The position numbers were made by a program, and so were the translations under genes. Below, piece by piece: positions 22,294-36,319 of a stretch of 64,000 nucleotides of DNA. The stretch is from Hibiscus mutabilis (taxonomy: Eukaryota > Streptophyta > Magnoliopsida > Malvales > Malvaceae). How positions within the stretch are numbered: the first letter of the stretch is position 1; every line of letters begins with the position of its first letter. The notes under the pieces are model-generated. The model had not been told where the DNA came from, searched no databases, and saw only the letters and a list, made by a program, of their open reading frames with translations. The stretch lies in the NCBI GenBank assembly GCA_019671005.1, contig CM033738.1:13728202-13792201 (forward strand). Direction: 5' to 3'.

Positions 22294-22439
22294 TTTAATA
22301 GTACCTGCTATAATATATGGATCTTCCTCATTCTCCCTGCTCTTTACATGATAAACTTGAGCTAAAGCTTTGGATTCTTGTCGGCTTGGAGTTCTAGTAG
22401 AGCCACCCGCTCTTCCAAAACCTCCTACTGCAACTTGTT

Positions 22440-23619
22440 TCAGTCCCTTGCCCTTGAAAGACTGAGCAGAGGGACGCTGTGGTTATCAGTGCAGTAGAAT
22501 TGGACATATTCATTGGACAATCTTTAATGAAATGAACTTGCTCACCATAGAAGAAACATGCTCCAAATTTTCTATGACACTGTCCCGCATGATGCCTTCT
22601 CTGACAGAAATTACAAATAAGATGTTAAAATTCTCGACCTGAACCTCTAGTACTCTCGATGGAGGTTATTCTTGCAACAGATTGGGACATGGTTTGAGGC
22701 TTGGCAAAATTGCCTGATCAAGAAGGTTGTTGATGGTATTGTTACTTAAATCCTTGTTTCTTGCCTTTTTTATACGGTAAAAGAGGACGGGAATCATATC
22801 GGGGCTTCTTCTCAGATCGAGTTAGTCTACTAGTCCTCTGCAACCTTTGAGTAGCTTCGGTAGAGATAGCCCGATTCACAAGCTCTTGGAAATTTATAAT
22901 CTCTAATGCAGTAAACAATGGTTGAAGCTCATCACGCAATCCTGCAACAAACATCCTACACTTTACTTTCTCATTTTTTATGTACTCGGCTTCATACTTG
23001 TAATACTTGCAAAAATCATGGATGTAATGCTCCACCGATCTCCCACCTTGCTTAAGATGCAGGAAGATATCTCTCTTTTCAGCCAGGTAACACTCACTGA
23101 TATATTTCTTCCTAAACTCACACAAAAAGAGCTTTCAAGTTACAGCTTCTTCGGGAGCAGTAAGTATAGTGGTTTCCCACCAATGTAGAGCTTCGTCTGC
23201 CAACAAGGCTAAGGCACATTCGAGCTTCTGCTCATCTGAACACTGTAACTATTTATTTAGAATCCTCAAGGTACTATCCAACCAATATTCTACTACTTCA
23301 GGATCCTCACCAGCCTTCCTATAAAAGTAGTAGCTCGGTGTTGCGCCAGCTTATCAATAGGGTTTTGGGTCGTAGAAGTAGCAGCTACATAAGATTGTGT
23401 AGACTATTCAGACTTAAGGGTAGCCATGAATTTTTTGAACATCTCATTCATTTTCCTATAACTTTCAAATTGAATAGTCTACAGTACATGTTCGGGATTC
23501 GGTGGTTCTTGTTGAAGAACTTGTGAATTTGAAGGGTCTTTCTCCCTTCTCTCCTTGCCATGTGTCGAGAAGCTGGTAGTATGCTCAACTTCTTGGTAAG
23601 CTTTGTCGGAGTCAGACAT
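22440..23619 (-). pseudogene. gag of element A
   Basis: The likely start is at 23619 (MSDSDKAYQEVE). A stop occurs soon after. The capsid-like core is open at 23125-22742 (SVEHYIHDFCKYYKYE, FVAGLRDELQPL), followed by CCHC zinc knuckles near 22640-22540 (CNFCQRRHHAGQC and a second less complete one). Gag packages RNA in virus-like particles. The start lies about 135 bp from the primer-binding site. Confidence 0.8.
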
Positions 23620-23752
23620 CATATACTATAAAAGAAAGAAGGATCAGATTGATCGCAAGTCACAATACACAATAATAAACTCCTAGATGGCATGTGCAAT
23701 GCAATGACAATACAATAACCTTCGATTTAGTCCTAGAATCGACTAAAATCTA

Positions 23753-23764
23753 GCTCTGATACCA
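23753..23764 (-). other. tRNA-Met primer-binding site of element A
   Basis: On the minus strand TGGTATCAGAGC, complementary to the 3' end of initiator methionine tRNA, lies just inside the 5' LTR (boundary at 23769). This sets the element's orientation. Confidence 0.9.
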
Positions 23765-23768
23765 CAAA

Positions 23769-26700
23769 TGTAACACCCCCTTTCTAGTCTGGTAAGAATC
23801 CAGGTCGAAAAACGTTACCGGTTAACGATACGATAAACAGTTTATTAATTGCGATAACTTGTACTATAAATAGGAATTAATGATATTGATTCTATGCAAT
23901 GGTTGACTATGATTAATGCAAAATCAATCAAATTGTGATTAAAGGATTATTTAGTAACTTATACAAATTTAGGGATTAAATTGTAATTATTAAAATATAT
24001 ATGGGCTTTTTAGTAATTATGACTATCAACATGAAACTCAGTACATGAATGTCTTACTTACAAATTTTTAATGAATTCAGAGTTCAATTACAACCTCAAT
24101 TAAATATTACAAGATTTAGTGACTATCTCACATGTATCGGTATCGGTACTCATGAGGCCGTACATGTCCACCTTAAAATAAATTCTTTCAAAACTAAATC
24201 CAGTATCGGTACGTAGTATGCTGTACCAGTACGAGGATTCAGTACCTTCGTATCGGTACAGGACCATTACCGTACTGGTACGCAATTCCTAAATTCCCAA
24301 ATCGAGTCATTAATGGGTATCGGTACGACATCACTCGTACCGATACCCATGCTATAGTAAAATTCCAGTGTTGATTTTGTGTATCGGTACTACTATAGCA
24401 GTATCGATATTCCTTAATTCATTTACCAAATTTGCATGCCAGTACCGGTACAACACCACTCGTACCAGTACGTTTGGGTTAACATTACCCATAATTACAT
24501 TTCAGTACCAGTACAACACCACCCGTACCGGTATGCCTGGGTCTGTAATAACATTTCTTATCTAGTTTTTAATCAAATTAGGGGCCTTAATCTTGTCCAA
24601 TGATTACCAAATTTTACTAGCAAGCTTATAAACATTAAATCTAAATGCATGTTAAATTTCATACCATTCCGAATCCATTTACCACATTTTTACTTATTAG
24701 TGCAATTAGACCATTTTTACAAAGTTTTTCAAAATATTAACATGCCATATTTCTCATCTTAACTTATTCAACATGGTACATCATATGTACATACAAAATG
24801 GGGCTAAACTAACATGTCTAGACCCTATGCCACCATACTAGGAGTTCAAATGCTAGGTTTACATTACTTTAGCTTGTGTGACTTGCTTAAAAAATCCTCT
24901 TGGCTCCGATCCTTGTTCCGACCTACCTTTAACCTGAAAATGCATGAAAATGAGATGCATTAAGCTTATATAGCCTAGTGAGGTAGTCCACATTCGTGAA
25001 AATAATAACAATGACTTCATTAACATGTATATCATCATAAATGCATCTAAAATCATATTCCAGTAATACTTGCAATAACTTATTTCCTTGGATCGACATG
25101 TAAATGTGGATAAGCGAATTCCCAACCAACATCGCCAACAATAAATGGTCAAGATCCTCCAACATTGCCAATAAGACCAAAACCAACACATCCCGCCAAC
25201 ATCACCAAATAGAGCCTTAGCTCAATGACCGTAGTCTACTCTATACCAATGAGCTCATGAATTCTATAGCATACCAATTGTATCCCATATCCATTCATAT
25301 CCAAGGATTTATTACTTAGGCCAATAATAATAACAATACAAATAACAGTGGTGATGAAAATAACAATGTATCTGTAACCCCTCGACTCGGCCTAGTCGCA
25401 AGATCGACCCGAGCGAGCTATATTAGGTTTACTATGGTAAATCGAGAAGAAGAAACTCGAAAAACGTCCATTTTTTCTTTTTATCTTATCTAGATACAAA
25501 TTATTATCCTATGTATTCATGCTGACCACAGGTGAAAACTCAACTCAGTTGGGCATCGAATAGACATCCAATTGGGTAAAATTGCAATTTAAGGACCAAA
25601 TTTCAATTTCAAAAAATTACAAGTACTTTTCCCATTTTTTGTTGCCAACCTTCAATTAGTCAGGTTTCATGCATGCATGTTGAATTTCAGCTCAAAATAC
25701 TCATCCATACTCATTCAATTGCATCCACAGTATTCAGGGACCAAAATGCAAGAAAAATAGAACTTCAAAACATCCATATAACTGAATTAACGGTAGCCGT
25801 ATCGGTACACTTACACGTGAATCTGTACGGTATTGCTATTTCAAGAACCCCACATTCCAGTGGCCAAATCTCATTTTGATACACCTTCGCGTACCGATAC
25901 GCCATGCCTTTTACACTTACCCCGTATCGAAACAGTTCCTCGCGTACCGAAACTCCATACCTGAAAAGGCTTACCCATACCGTAACACTTGTCGTGTTTC
26001 GGTACGCTAAGCCTAAAATGGATTACCCTACCAAAAGAAGGACACGTGTACCGATACGCCTAGATCTGAAATGTCCTCTTTTGCTGGTTTAACATGCTTT
26101 CAAACATACCAAAACGCCCTATCATGCTTCTAACATGAATCCAACACATTCAAGAAACAAACCACAACAAAACATCACATATTCATCACCCTTTCATGGC
26201 ATCATACTTCAAATGTAAATCTAGATGCATGATTCCTAGAATCAAGCCAAGCAAAGCATGAAACCTTAAACCATCACAACAAACAAACCATAATGGCCAA
26301 TTACAAACCAGTAGTAGCAAAACAAAATTGCTCAAACAGGGAGTTTAACAAAATACCTCCCAAAACAACAACGGAAACCCCATTGCCCTTATTACTTATA
26401 GTCTAGTTCAAAACATGCTCTTAGTATCAAGTTTTTGACAACCCCTTGCTTCCTTGCTGCCTTCAAATCTTTAATTCTCTGTATTGATGGACAAAGAGAG
26501 CATAAGCACACTAGGCTTAGTGAGGAGTGCTCAAAACCAACACACCATCAATGCATTTAAAACTATTTCTTATCAACACATTGAAATCTCATTTCAATCA
26601 TCTTTTAAGCACCACTTAAGTCATCATTTGAAATATCATGCCTTGAAAACTATGCACTTAACGCTTTCAAAAACCAGCATATTAAACCATATGCAACATG

Positions 26701-29700
26701 TGTCATTAACCAACAGCAAATCCCATTGCTAAACCTCAATTTAAGTCTTCCCATGCATTACAAACCATATGCAAAGCGTAAAGAGTAAACATGTATAAAT
26801 CATATTATACAACATAAACCATTACATGACACATCCACAATTATATTGGCTTACAAGCGATCATTATCCAAGTACCATTAACAAAATAGTTCATCGGATA
26901 CACAGATTCAACAAGTGTCCTCACAACACTTCAAGCCATCTCAACTGGAATAGCGATACAATCACAATCGTGGTATATTACAATTGGGTACACTTACAAC
27001 CCACGAGGACACCAACCCCAACCCTCGGCTAGATGCTTAATCCACTAACGAGAGTTTACGGTACCATATAACCCCTCGACCATTAGGGTACTTGGATGGA
27101 GTATTTTGTACATCGTATAAAACCCCTCGACATCTAAGACGACTCTTTATGGTGCACTATCAATCCTATGGTCGGCCAACTATATCTGATAACATTTTTA
27201 AACCACATCACTTGCCAATATAATTCACAATTAACCACATACCTCACTGTTTTTATATGCATTAAACCAAACCTTTTTCCAAAGCAACAATCCATGCTTT
27301 TCAACAAGTATTTACACATACTTACAATGATCACTTACCATGTGCATCCTTAAACATTTCATAAATAAAAAAAGTATCTCATATACTTTAAAACATGCTT
27401 AAATAATGGGTATCATGTAATTCAAAACAAGTGCATAAAACCATTTCATAAAGCACGACCGAGAGAGAAAACCACTTTATACTTACTTTCGAGTTTAAAC
27501 CAGCATTTCAAGCTAAGTTTAAACTCTCATAAACGACCTTTAAACTATTTCAAAGCTGAAATCCACGTTCTCACTCACCGATACGCGAAACCTCAATTCA
27601 CCGACGCGAATTCAAGCGTCCGATGCCTCTAAAGCTTCACCGATAGCTTCCGGACCAGCCTCCCCTGTTTTAACCACATAACAACAGAGAATTAATGCAT
27701 CTCAATGCATTTAAACCATTGCAGCAACATTCCTCACAAACATCAACAATCCTTTCACAATTACCCAACCACAACAACCGAAATTATCATCTAACTGTTT
27801 CTAAACACAATCCAGAAACAAACTATCAATCTAACACTTCCATTAACATCAATCAACACTTAAAAACAGGATTACATCATCCTTATATCTCCAGCAACTA
27901 AAGAACCACCACAACACCTCAAAAACACAAATCTAAGAACCTAAATAATTAAAGATTCATGGACATTCGGGATTCCAATGTTAAAAACGGCTTATCCACA
28001 TTATAAAACATTCAATACATGTTTAAAATCAATCTTCAACATTGGAAAATAGATCTAGTATGGATCACCCTCAATTTCATCAGTTAAACCCAATTTAATC
28101 AAATAATCATCATAAAAACATAAATCAGATTATAAATCATAAATCAAGGATCAAATACTTGGGAATATCAATAAAGAACCATTTAATAGAGGAGAAAATG
28201 AACCTTACCTCTATTGTGTGATTTCCCCCTCAATTGATTGATTAAAGCTTGAAAAACACAAGATTTCAATGAGGTTTTGTAAATCAAAGATAAAGAATCA
28301 ATTATAAAACAAGAATCCATGAAAATATATCTCTCACCTCTAGATTTTGATAAAAACAAGAGTGTTTGGCAGAAAAGAAGTGGAGAGAAAAGTTGACGTC
28401 AAATTTCTTTAAAATCAATAGCTACATTTTCATTATAAAATCCTTTTTAATTAAAAATTAAAACACATGTTAAAAGTATTAATTGAAGGGAGAAACCACC
28501 AGCCAAAAGTTGGTAAAATAGCTCTTTAAGGATTCTATGAATTTGATCCTTTACAATTTAGTCACATTTTAAAAATAGTTTTCAAAAATTACATTTTGGC
28601 CACCAACCAAAATGTCACCCTTCCAAATCCAATTTTCCAAAATTGATTTCACCAATATTTTCATACATTTAAATATGAATTTTAACCATTTTTCCATATT
28701 TTTATCTTACTCAAAAAATATTTATTCCCGAATCCGACTCAAATCTCTAACCTGGTCCATCAGACCGCCAACTAGCCTTAAAACCGCTAGGCCCAAAACC
28801 GAGGCATTACATTATCAATAACAATATAAAATAATCAATATGGCCTTTCTCAATATTTCAATGGCATCGATGATAATGTAATGATTCAATAAGCCACATA
28901 TCAATGCAATAAGCTTACCAATGGTACCTCATGCGAGGTTTCAGTGTAATCATACCTTGAATCAATGATGGAAATGCAATAATCAATATCAATGAAATCG
29001 GGAAAGGTACCTAGCCAATCCAGAGACTTCGACTACACTCATCGATACTCTTGAGGTTTTTAGGTCTCCCATAATACAATTCCCTTGTTCTTTATCTTGT
29101 TGGAACTTGAGGGATTTGGTGATTCTTCACCTCGGTTTTCTTGAGCTACACAAAAATAGGAATTACAAGGATTTCATTATTGATAATAGATTTATAGCAA
29201 CTTATTATCTATGAAAAGCAATAACGAATAAGCTATAACATCCCTAAAGAATTTATAGGGTTCTTTGATTCTTGGATAGGGAATTAAACATGGATTTGAT
29301 CATGGAATCAATAGACCAAGAAGGGATTATAGCTTACCCGATAAATATCTATAATCTAGAGTTAAGAAACTTGAGGAAATCAAAGCTTAGATTATTCTCC
29401 AATGGAGGTGCTTGCTTGTTTAAAGGAATATGAAGAAGATGATAGAGGTGCTAGCTTGGAGAGTTCTTTTACCGGGTAAGCTTTTCTTTTTTTCTTTCCT
29501 ATTTTAATTGTTTATCTTTCCTTTGGGTGAAGAAACTTCACCCCAAATGCCTATGTATGTGGTGATATATCTTGATGAGGATCTAATCGCAAGGTTAGTC
29601 CCTCAACTCTTTACTTTCTATACTTTTGCCCTTAAACTTTCAATTTTCCCAATTTAGCCACTAAGATAAATTTCAATGTTTACAATGGGATCCTTAAACA

Positions 29701-29839
29701 ATATCAATACTTAATTAGGGTTCAATAATCCAATAATTTTCCACTTGTTCAAAAGTCAATACTATAGTTAGACTTTTAGATGCAAGATTTACGGTGGCCA
29801 GAATTTAATTCCGACTAAGCCCGATTTTGGGGTGTTACA
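23769..29839 (-). repeat. 5' LTR of element A, interrupted by a solo LTR
   Basis: The LTR proper is 23769-25372 plus 28812-29839, about 2.63 kb, matching 16313-18914. GTATCGGTAC-like motifs recur at 24136-24536. The interruption at 25373-28811 is an LTR of the element-B family. Confidence 0.9.
25373..28811 (-). mobile_element. Solo LTR of the element-B family, inserted in the 5' LTR of element A
   Basis: On the minus strand it runs TGTAATGCCTCGGTTTTGGG ... GTCGAGGGGTTACA, matching both ends of the element-B LTR (32047 and 38481). Its flanks GTATC (25368-25372) and TTATC (28812-28816) are a target duplication with one mismatch; the uninterrupted left LTR of A has ATATC there. No internal domain is present, as expected after recombination between two LTRs. 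Motifs of the GTACCGATAC type occur at about 25797-26065. Confidence 0.88.
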
Positions 29840-29844
29840 GTTAG

Positions 29845-30600
29845 CCCACTTCTTAATGGTGACTTACATAATTCTTGCAAGTGATCAACGATAGAACATC
29901 TGTGCAACACAAATTACGTACACAAAATTCTCCTTACAACATTATTTACGATGAAACTAAAATGTTGCCTCTGAGCCACAAGGGCACAATGTTACACTAA
30001 ATGTCAATTTTATGTTACTCTCTTTACATGAATGTATTACATTTATTTGTAACCATTGTTTCACATAAATGTACAAAATTTCTTATTTATTTAATGAACA
30101 TTATACTATGCAAAATGTATTAAATTTATTTATTATTTTAAACGCTCGAAACTCAGTTTGACGAGAAAGCCATTTTGTAAGATACTATTACAGTCCTTTT
30201 TTAGCAAAAAAAAGTTAAGCTTCAAATGATTAAAAAATTAATTAATTGACCAAGTGATTAATTTTAATTGACGAGGTTATGAATTGCTGACTAAATTGAC
30301 TAAGAGGTCGATCTCTTTAACCAAGGGATCGATCATTTTGGCTAGGAAACTAGAATAAAAATTTTGAAAGCATTAAATGACAAAACAACAAAACAACCAC
30401 GAGATCTATTCCTTCAGATGTAAAAGTATTTAAATTAATTAACTTACTAATTTTATAAAACTAATATTTTAAATTACTTAAAATTAAAAAGGTTAATTTA
30501 CCTAAAATTTAAAGATAAATATCCAAAAACTATCCATTAAATTTATCCAGAATTAATTAAAGACAAAATAACAAAACAACTGCTACAAAATAAATTACAT
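29845..30600. other. AT-rich flank, no gene seen
   Basis: The first 100 bp continue the repeat copy interrupted by element A (words such as 'aattacgtacac' and 'ttacaacattat' match 14895-14935). The remainder is AT-rich without recognised features. Confidence 0.4.
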
Positions 30601-30618
30601 TTCTCTATCTTTCTCTTC

Positions 30619-31780
30619 TTGGTCCTATTCCTCTCTTGGGCCTTACGCTTTGGCGGCGTCCTAAGTACGTCTGGTCATAGAAACGTAGCCCATGTCGAAC
30701 TCGAGGCTAAATCGGTGTTTGTTCATTATCAGCAGAAACAACATCGACACCTCGTCCACTCACATCCCCATTCTCCTCCTCGTCTTTTTCATCTTCATGA
30801 ATTGGAGTCATACGACGCGGTTCAGTAAACATACTCAAACCAGCTCCCCCAACACCGTCCGAGAATATAGGACCTGATATGGACATTGTCGAAATTAATG
30901 ATGTTATATACTCCATATCATGTTGCTGCGGATGATGATATTGAGCTTGCGGGACCGCAAACGCTAGAACATACACATCTTCAAAATTACCTATAGATCA
31001 TTGCATTTGTGCTACATATCCTTGTCCTTGACTGCCCCAAATACCAGTTCCACCTCTCCACACGCCTGCTTCATATGGAATCTGTAAATTTCATGACCTT
31101 TGTGTAATTTGCAGAGCTTGATCCTAACTTGGGGACCCATATGACTGTGGAAAAAAGTCAACATCAAATGCTGGCAATACGGATTCTAGTTCTGGTTCAA
31201 GTTCAGGTCCGAGTTCAACATCTCTTCTTAAACGTCTATCTCTCCTTCCCCTGCACCCGATGACGACTCACTCGATGCTTCCTGGGCTTGTCGGGGTTGA
31301 AACAAAACAATGAAAGCGTCATGTTAGACTTAGGTCATCAAGTACTATTTTTTTCTTGCGACAAACCACTGATAGTACTCAAAAATAGACAAATCGAAAT
31401 TATCTGCTCGAATGGGACCACGAGGAGGCAACATGTTTGACCTTTCATGCCACAATACCATGTATGAAGAATATTTGGTAAGCCAATCTGCTTTACTCTT
31501 ACCACGTCAGTCTACCCCTTTCATTTCATCCATGTTGATCGACTCATCTGACACAGACTGGTGGTATCTGAACTGCCTAAGGACCCAATTGAGATATCTC
31601 AATAATCGTGAAATGTATCAACGACATTATGGAACACCAATTTTCGTCATCTTCGTACGCATTATTTAGAATCACCAGTCGACAATCACCATCCAAATAT
31701 GGAATCTATTGGAACTGCAACAATTCATACATAATTTTTTTTCACATATAAATTAATTTAATTTTTTTCCAAACATGAAA
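30619..31780 (-). pseudogene. Plant mobile domain (PMD) C-terminal fragment
   Basis: Minus-strand segments read in PMD order: WCSIMSLIHFTIIEIS (about 31640-31590), WVLRQFRYHQSVSDES (about 31590-31540), WLTKYSSYMVLWHERSNMLP and LSIFEYYQWFVAR (about 31480-31370), then an acidic tail with MTPIHEDEKDEEENGD (30800-30750) and basic residues near 30650. They match the 'VLRQFG' and '.W..RR..I' part of PMD proteins and their variable tail. Frameshifts and stops separate the segments. Confidence 0.65.
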
Positions 31781-32046
31781 AGCAAATTAGAAATTAGAAC
31801 TGGGATAGAAATTAGAGATTAGAAATTTGCATTATCTAATCTTGGCAGTAGAGGTCAAACTTCGTTCTAACTTCAAATATTAAATTGGTTTAGAACTTTT
31901 TTTTTAATTTTTGGGCCCATCTGCATAATATAAATACATAGATACATCATGGTTTCCGAAAACAACATTTAAAATAATTATAGGAATGAGCATTATTACC
32001 TTGAAGCGAGTGGAAATTCATACGGAGCATCATAAATTGGTGCCAG
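31781..32046. other. Flank of element B, nothing recognised
   Basis: Short AT-rich sequence between the PMD fragment and the left LTR boundary of element B; no feature supported. Confidence 0.4.
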
Positions 32047-33568
32047 TGTAACACCCCGGTTTTGGGCTAAGATGTTTTAAAGGTTGGTTCGAAGGTCCGG
32101 TGGACCGATATTAGAGTTTCGAGTCGGTTTCGGGATTAAATTGGTTTAACTATTTTTGAAAGTGATAAAATTGAGGGAAAATATTCTAAAATCATTATTA
32201 ATTATATTAAGGATAATGGTAAAATCAATTTTGGAAAATAAGATTTGGGAATCGAACATTTTGGCTGGTGACCAAAATGCAAGTTTTGAAAACTGCTTTT
32301 AAAGGTGACTAAAATGAAAAGGGTCAAATTCTTAGAATCTTTAAGGAGCTATTTTTACCAAGTTTTTTCTGATGATTTCTCCCTTAATTAAAGATATTTT
32401 AACATGTGTTTTAAATTTAATTAAAAAGGGATTTTAGTTAAAAAGTTAGTTAAGCTTTTTAAAGAAAATTCACATAACTTTTCTCTCCACTCTCTACTCA
32501 GCCAAACAATCAAGTTTTCATCAAAATCCAGAGGTGAGAAGTCTTTTAACTTGTATCTATGATTTGTAATTGATTAATTAACATTGTTTTTACAAAATCT
32601 CATCTAAATCTTGTGTTTTTCTTAGCTTTTATCAAATCAATTGAGGGAGAAATCTCACAATTGGGGTAAGGTCTGTGATCTCCTCTATTCTATGGTTCTT
32701 TACTGAAATTACCAAGTATTTGATCCTTGATTTATTGATTGTAAACTGATTTTAATGATTTATCAATGTTTGATTGAGTAAATTGAGTAAAATTGATGTA
32801 ACAAGGTAATTTTCGAAGTGGATCTGATTTCCAGTGTTTAAGATTGATTTAATACATATTTTGGATGTATTATGATGTTGATAAGTTGTTTTTACCAATA
32901 GAATTCCCGAAACTCTTGGATCTCTAATTGTTTAGGTTGTTGGATTTGAGTTTTTGTGATGATATTCGAGTTTAATCTTTGTTGGAAGTAAAATGATGTT
33001 GGGAAAGGGTTTTTGGATGTTAATTGATGTTGATTGATGGGTTGAATCGTTGTTTTATGGCTGATTTAAGTTTCGAAAACATTTGATGATGATTTCGGTT
33101 TGTTTCAGATGGTTTCTAAATGGGCAACCTGAGAGTTGCGGGGTTTTGCTTTGAGGCAGTGGTTTGAATGCATAATGATGCATCTATCCTCTGATTTTAT
33201 GTGTTTAAAATAGGGCATAATCAAGGCGATGAATCTTGATGTTGTTTTGTTGCTTTCCGGGAGCTTGTATCACGTTGGCAAGGAAGGCGAAGCATATGGG
33301 TGAGTGGAAACTGGTTTTACATGCTTTACAAAGGTTTGTAGAGGTGATTGGGAGTTTAGGGTTAGCGTGAGACACTTACCTAAGCTCGAAGTTAGTTTCC
33401 CTTATTTTGCTCTTGAATACTGGCTTGGATATGAGCATGTTGTTTGCATGTTTTGGTGATAAACATGGTATGATTTATTTACTAGAAATGCATGATTTTA
33501 AGTACATATACAGGGGTTTAAAAGTATAAAATGCTAATTAGCATTGGTATAAAATGCAATGAGATTTA

Positions 33569-35764
33569 TGTAGCGACCTTAAAATTTCTCAAAGTCATTA
33601 AAAAAAAGGTTCGTAATTCGATTTTCTTTCGCCTTTTGAAAATGTGGAGAAGTGCTTTAAAAATTCGTGAAAAATCGTATTTTGGAAAAATAGAAGACTT
33701 GGAGTCGCCACCAGCCACTAAGGTAGGCCAGACACCATAAAACTAGAGATTCGCTCGAAAAAGGGTTAGTGAGTTGGTTACGCGTGGGGAAGGATTAGCA
33801 CCCCCATCACGCCCAAAAATCGGTACCAAAATATACGTTGCTTTTAATTGATGGAAATTATCGAAATTTAAATTGGATTTAATCAAAATGTTCGTGGTTG
33901 AATACAGAGTTTAATTATACAGGCTCGGTCAAATTAGTGTATTTGAATTAATTAAATATTTAACTAATAAGGGTGATGAAACCTCGGACCATAGATTAAA
34001 CCGACATCGAATAAGCCTGATTGCCGTGTTAATTTATGGTTCGAACTCCATTCATCACCTTTATGCATGATGCAAGCAGTTAAACATGATGGAATGACTT
34101 GTCAAAATTTTAATTTGTTTTAAATTACCTTTAGACGATAAGAATTAATTCGAATATTTGGTCAACATCCAGTGAGCCAGGACTGTTATGACACAAATAT
34201 TGAAATTAATAAATATCTCCGTTCTATAATTTAAACTGATTAATTACCTGCAATGTCCAATTAAAACATTAAAAGTCTAATGAATAACAATTAAAAATGC
34301 AGGACAAGAAAAAGCATGAAATCAAAGCCTTAAGGCCCACTAAATCCCTAACCTAAAAGGCTCAAATTATTTAAATCCAATTAGTGTTCTAACTATTAAC
34401 TAGGTTAGACTAACAATTAACCCTAAATTAATTAATCCTAAAAACTAAAAAGAACTTAACATTTTATTGGATATCTTAAACCATCAATTCAATTAATTTT
34501 GAACTAGAATCCCAATGAGCCAGGGAAACTATCCAAAATCAATTGAATTAACTAGTCATGATTTTGAATTAGGTGATCTACGTGAAATTCCAATTTTACC
34601 CCTAAAAATAATTAAGAATTGTTCAACCAATTTAATACATTTAACATTTACCCCAATGAGCCAAGGGCGAATTTAAATGCATTAAATTGATTCAAGCCTA
34701 TAGTCTAACTAAGGCTCTAACCCTAATGCTAAATTTAATTTAATTAATTTAAAGCCTATGCCCAATAAAACGAGCGCATAGTTTAAATTAATTAAATTAA
34801 ATTTCTAAAACTAATCCTAAAGAGCCTAAACTAAAGAAACACTAAAAAAGAGTGCAAACAAACATGATGAAATTTAAAACAAAACTCATATATAAGATAC
34901 ATAATACATACAAAGGAAACAAGTTAATATGTACAAATCTATATACACGAAAACAAACCCCGACCCATCTTGGCAGTGGCTTATGTATGAATTGAAACTC
35001 TAAAGGGTTATTTTTGTATTTCTTCTCAACTTCAAAAACTGTCTTACAATGTTCGTTTCGGTTCTTCTTTATATCCCAAATTGTTACAGGCAAAATTGAA
35101 TAAAACCCGTTCTAATTACACTCTAAAATCCGCCGATATATGCTTGATTTTTGCTTATTTAGCTTCTGTTTGCCTTTGATTTTCTTGCTGATGTTCATGT
35201 GTTTTTTGGTTATCTGGAAAACGTGGCCACATGAGGAGAGGGGGGACTAGCAAAGGCTGTGGTTTCGGCAGCCGAGACGTCAGAAGGTCTGAAAAGCCGC
35301 GCGTGGAGATCTGGAAAGTCAAGGCGTGCAATTCACGCGTGCATGAGGGCAGCCGAGCAGACGCGCGTGTAGTGCATGGAATTCTAGAGGCTTCCTCCCC
35401 TTCAATTTGGACCGTCAGATCTGGATTAGATCTGACGGCTGTGATGCAGCTGCGCAAACAAAAGAAGTTAGGGTATTAGATTTTTTGCAGATTAGGGTTT
35501 AGTTCAAATTTGGGCCTTAGTGGGCCGATTAACATGTATTTATTATGTTTTTTGGGGGTTTAAATTGTAAATGGACTATAAACTAAGAATTGGGCTTTAT
35601 TATTTATGGGCATTTGTTTAAACTGTTTTTGTGTTTTTTGGTTTAATAATAATTATAATATAATAATATACATATAATACTAATAGTAGTATAAGAAAAC
35701 AATAATGCAAATCTAATAATAGTAATATTAATGAAAAAATAAGATACTAACTAATTAAAAAACG

Positions 35765-35799
<35 letters not shown>

Positions 35800-36166
35800 C
35801 AGTAGTAATATATAAGGTAATATAATAATAATAGTAATAGTTGTAATAGGTTTTTTGTGTTTTTCTTTCTTTTCGTATAATAATGCAAAACTAATAAGTA
35901 GTAACCTAATATAATGTTTTTGGATTTTCAGACATAAATAGATAGTAGCAAATAATAAATTATACTTAAAATTTTGGGGTTTTTAAATATAACACAATAA
36001 TAGTAAATATAGTACTAATAATATTTTGGTCTTTTTTTTTGTTTTGTTCAATTGATAAATAGTAGATATATCATTAATTAATATATAAAAAGGTAAAAAA
36101 ACAACTAAAGCCCATTATTCAAATGTTTACAAGAAATAAAAATCCCGGATAAAATTAGTGATTACA
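33569..36166 (+). mobile_element. Solo LTR of a Tat/Ogre-like element with perfect 5-bp duplication
   Basis: Runs TGTAGCGACC ... GTGATTACA and is flanked by ATTTA at 33564-33568 and 36167-36171. Its first 300 bp hold the conserved block (GGAGTCGCCACCAGCC, 'gtaggccagacacc', 'ggggaaggattagcaccccc', 'cgcccaaaaatcggtacc') shared with 923-1292 and 60265-61300. No internal coding domain is present. ORFs within it, including an arginine-rich one near 35231-35479, look incidental. Confidence 0.85.
35765..35795. repeat. (ATA)n microsatellite
   Basis: A run of about ten ATA units lies in a longer stretch of ATA/TAA-rich sequence (35640-36080) inside the Tat-like solo LTR. Confidence 0.85.
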
Positions 36167-36319
36167 ATTTACATATGTGATGTTTTGTTTAATGCATTGT
36201 AAAGCAGTAAGTAAATGGTTTGTAAATGGTATATTGGCTAGGTGACAGGGTGAGAAAACAATCGGATATAGTTGGCATGCCATAGGATAAAAAGTGCACT
36301 ATAAAATATGAACAAAATC

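Larger units (their letters stand above)
16313..29839 (-). mobile_element. Element A: Ty3/gypsy chromovirus-like retrotransposon
   Basis: Long LTRs (2.6 kb) flank a 4.85-kb interior coding, on the minus strand, gag, protease, reverse transcriptase, RNase H, integrase and a C-terminal chromodomain-like segment. That order, the FIDD reverse transcriptase motif, the tRNA-Met primer site and the long LTRs fit the Tekay/Del branch of chromoviruses. The target duplication is GTCAG (16308-16312) versus GTTAG (29840-29844), one mismatch from age. The 5' LTR is interrupted by a solo LTR (25373-28811). Many stops and frameshifts make it non-autonomous. Confidence 0.88.

Noticed and set aside
23753..23764. 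tRNA-Met gene fragment
   Set aside because: It is a 12-bp primer-binding site next to an LTR, with no cloverleaf around it.
35231..35479. Arginine-rich protein gene
   Set aside because: It lies wholly inside a solo LTR, and an overlapping frame on the other strand is equally open; no domain is recognisable.
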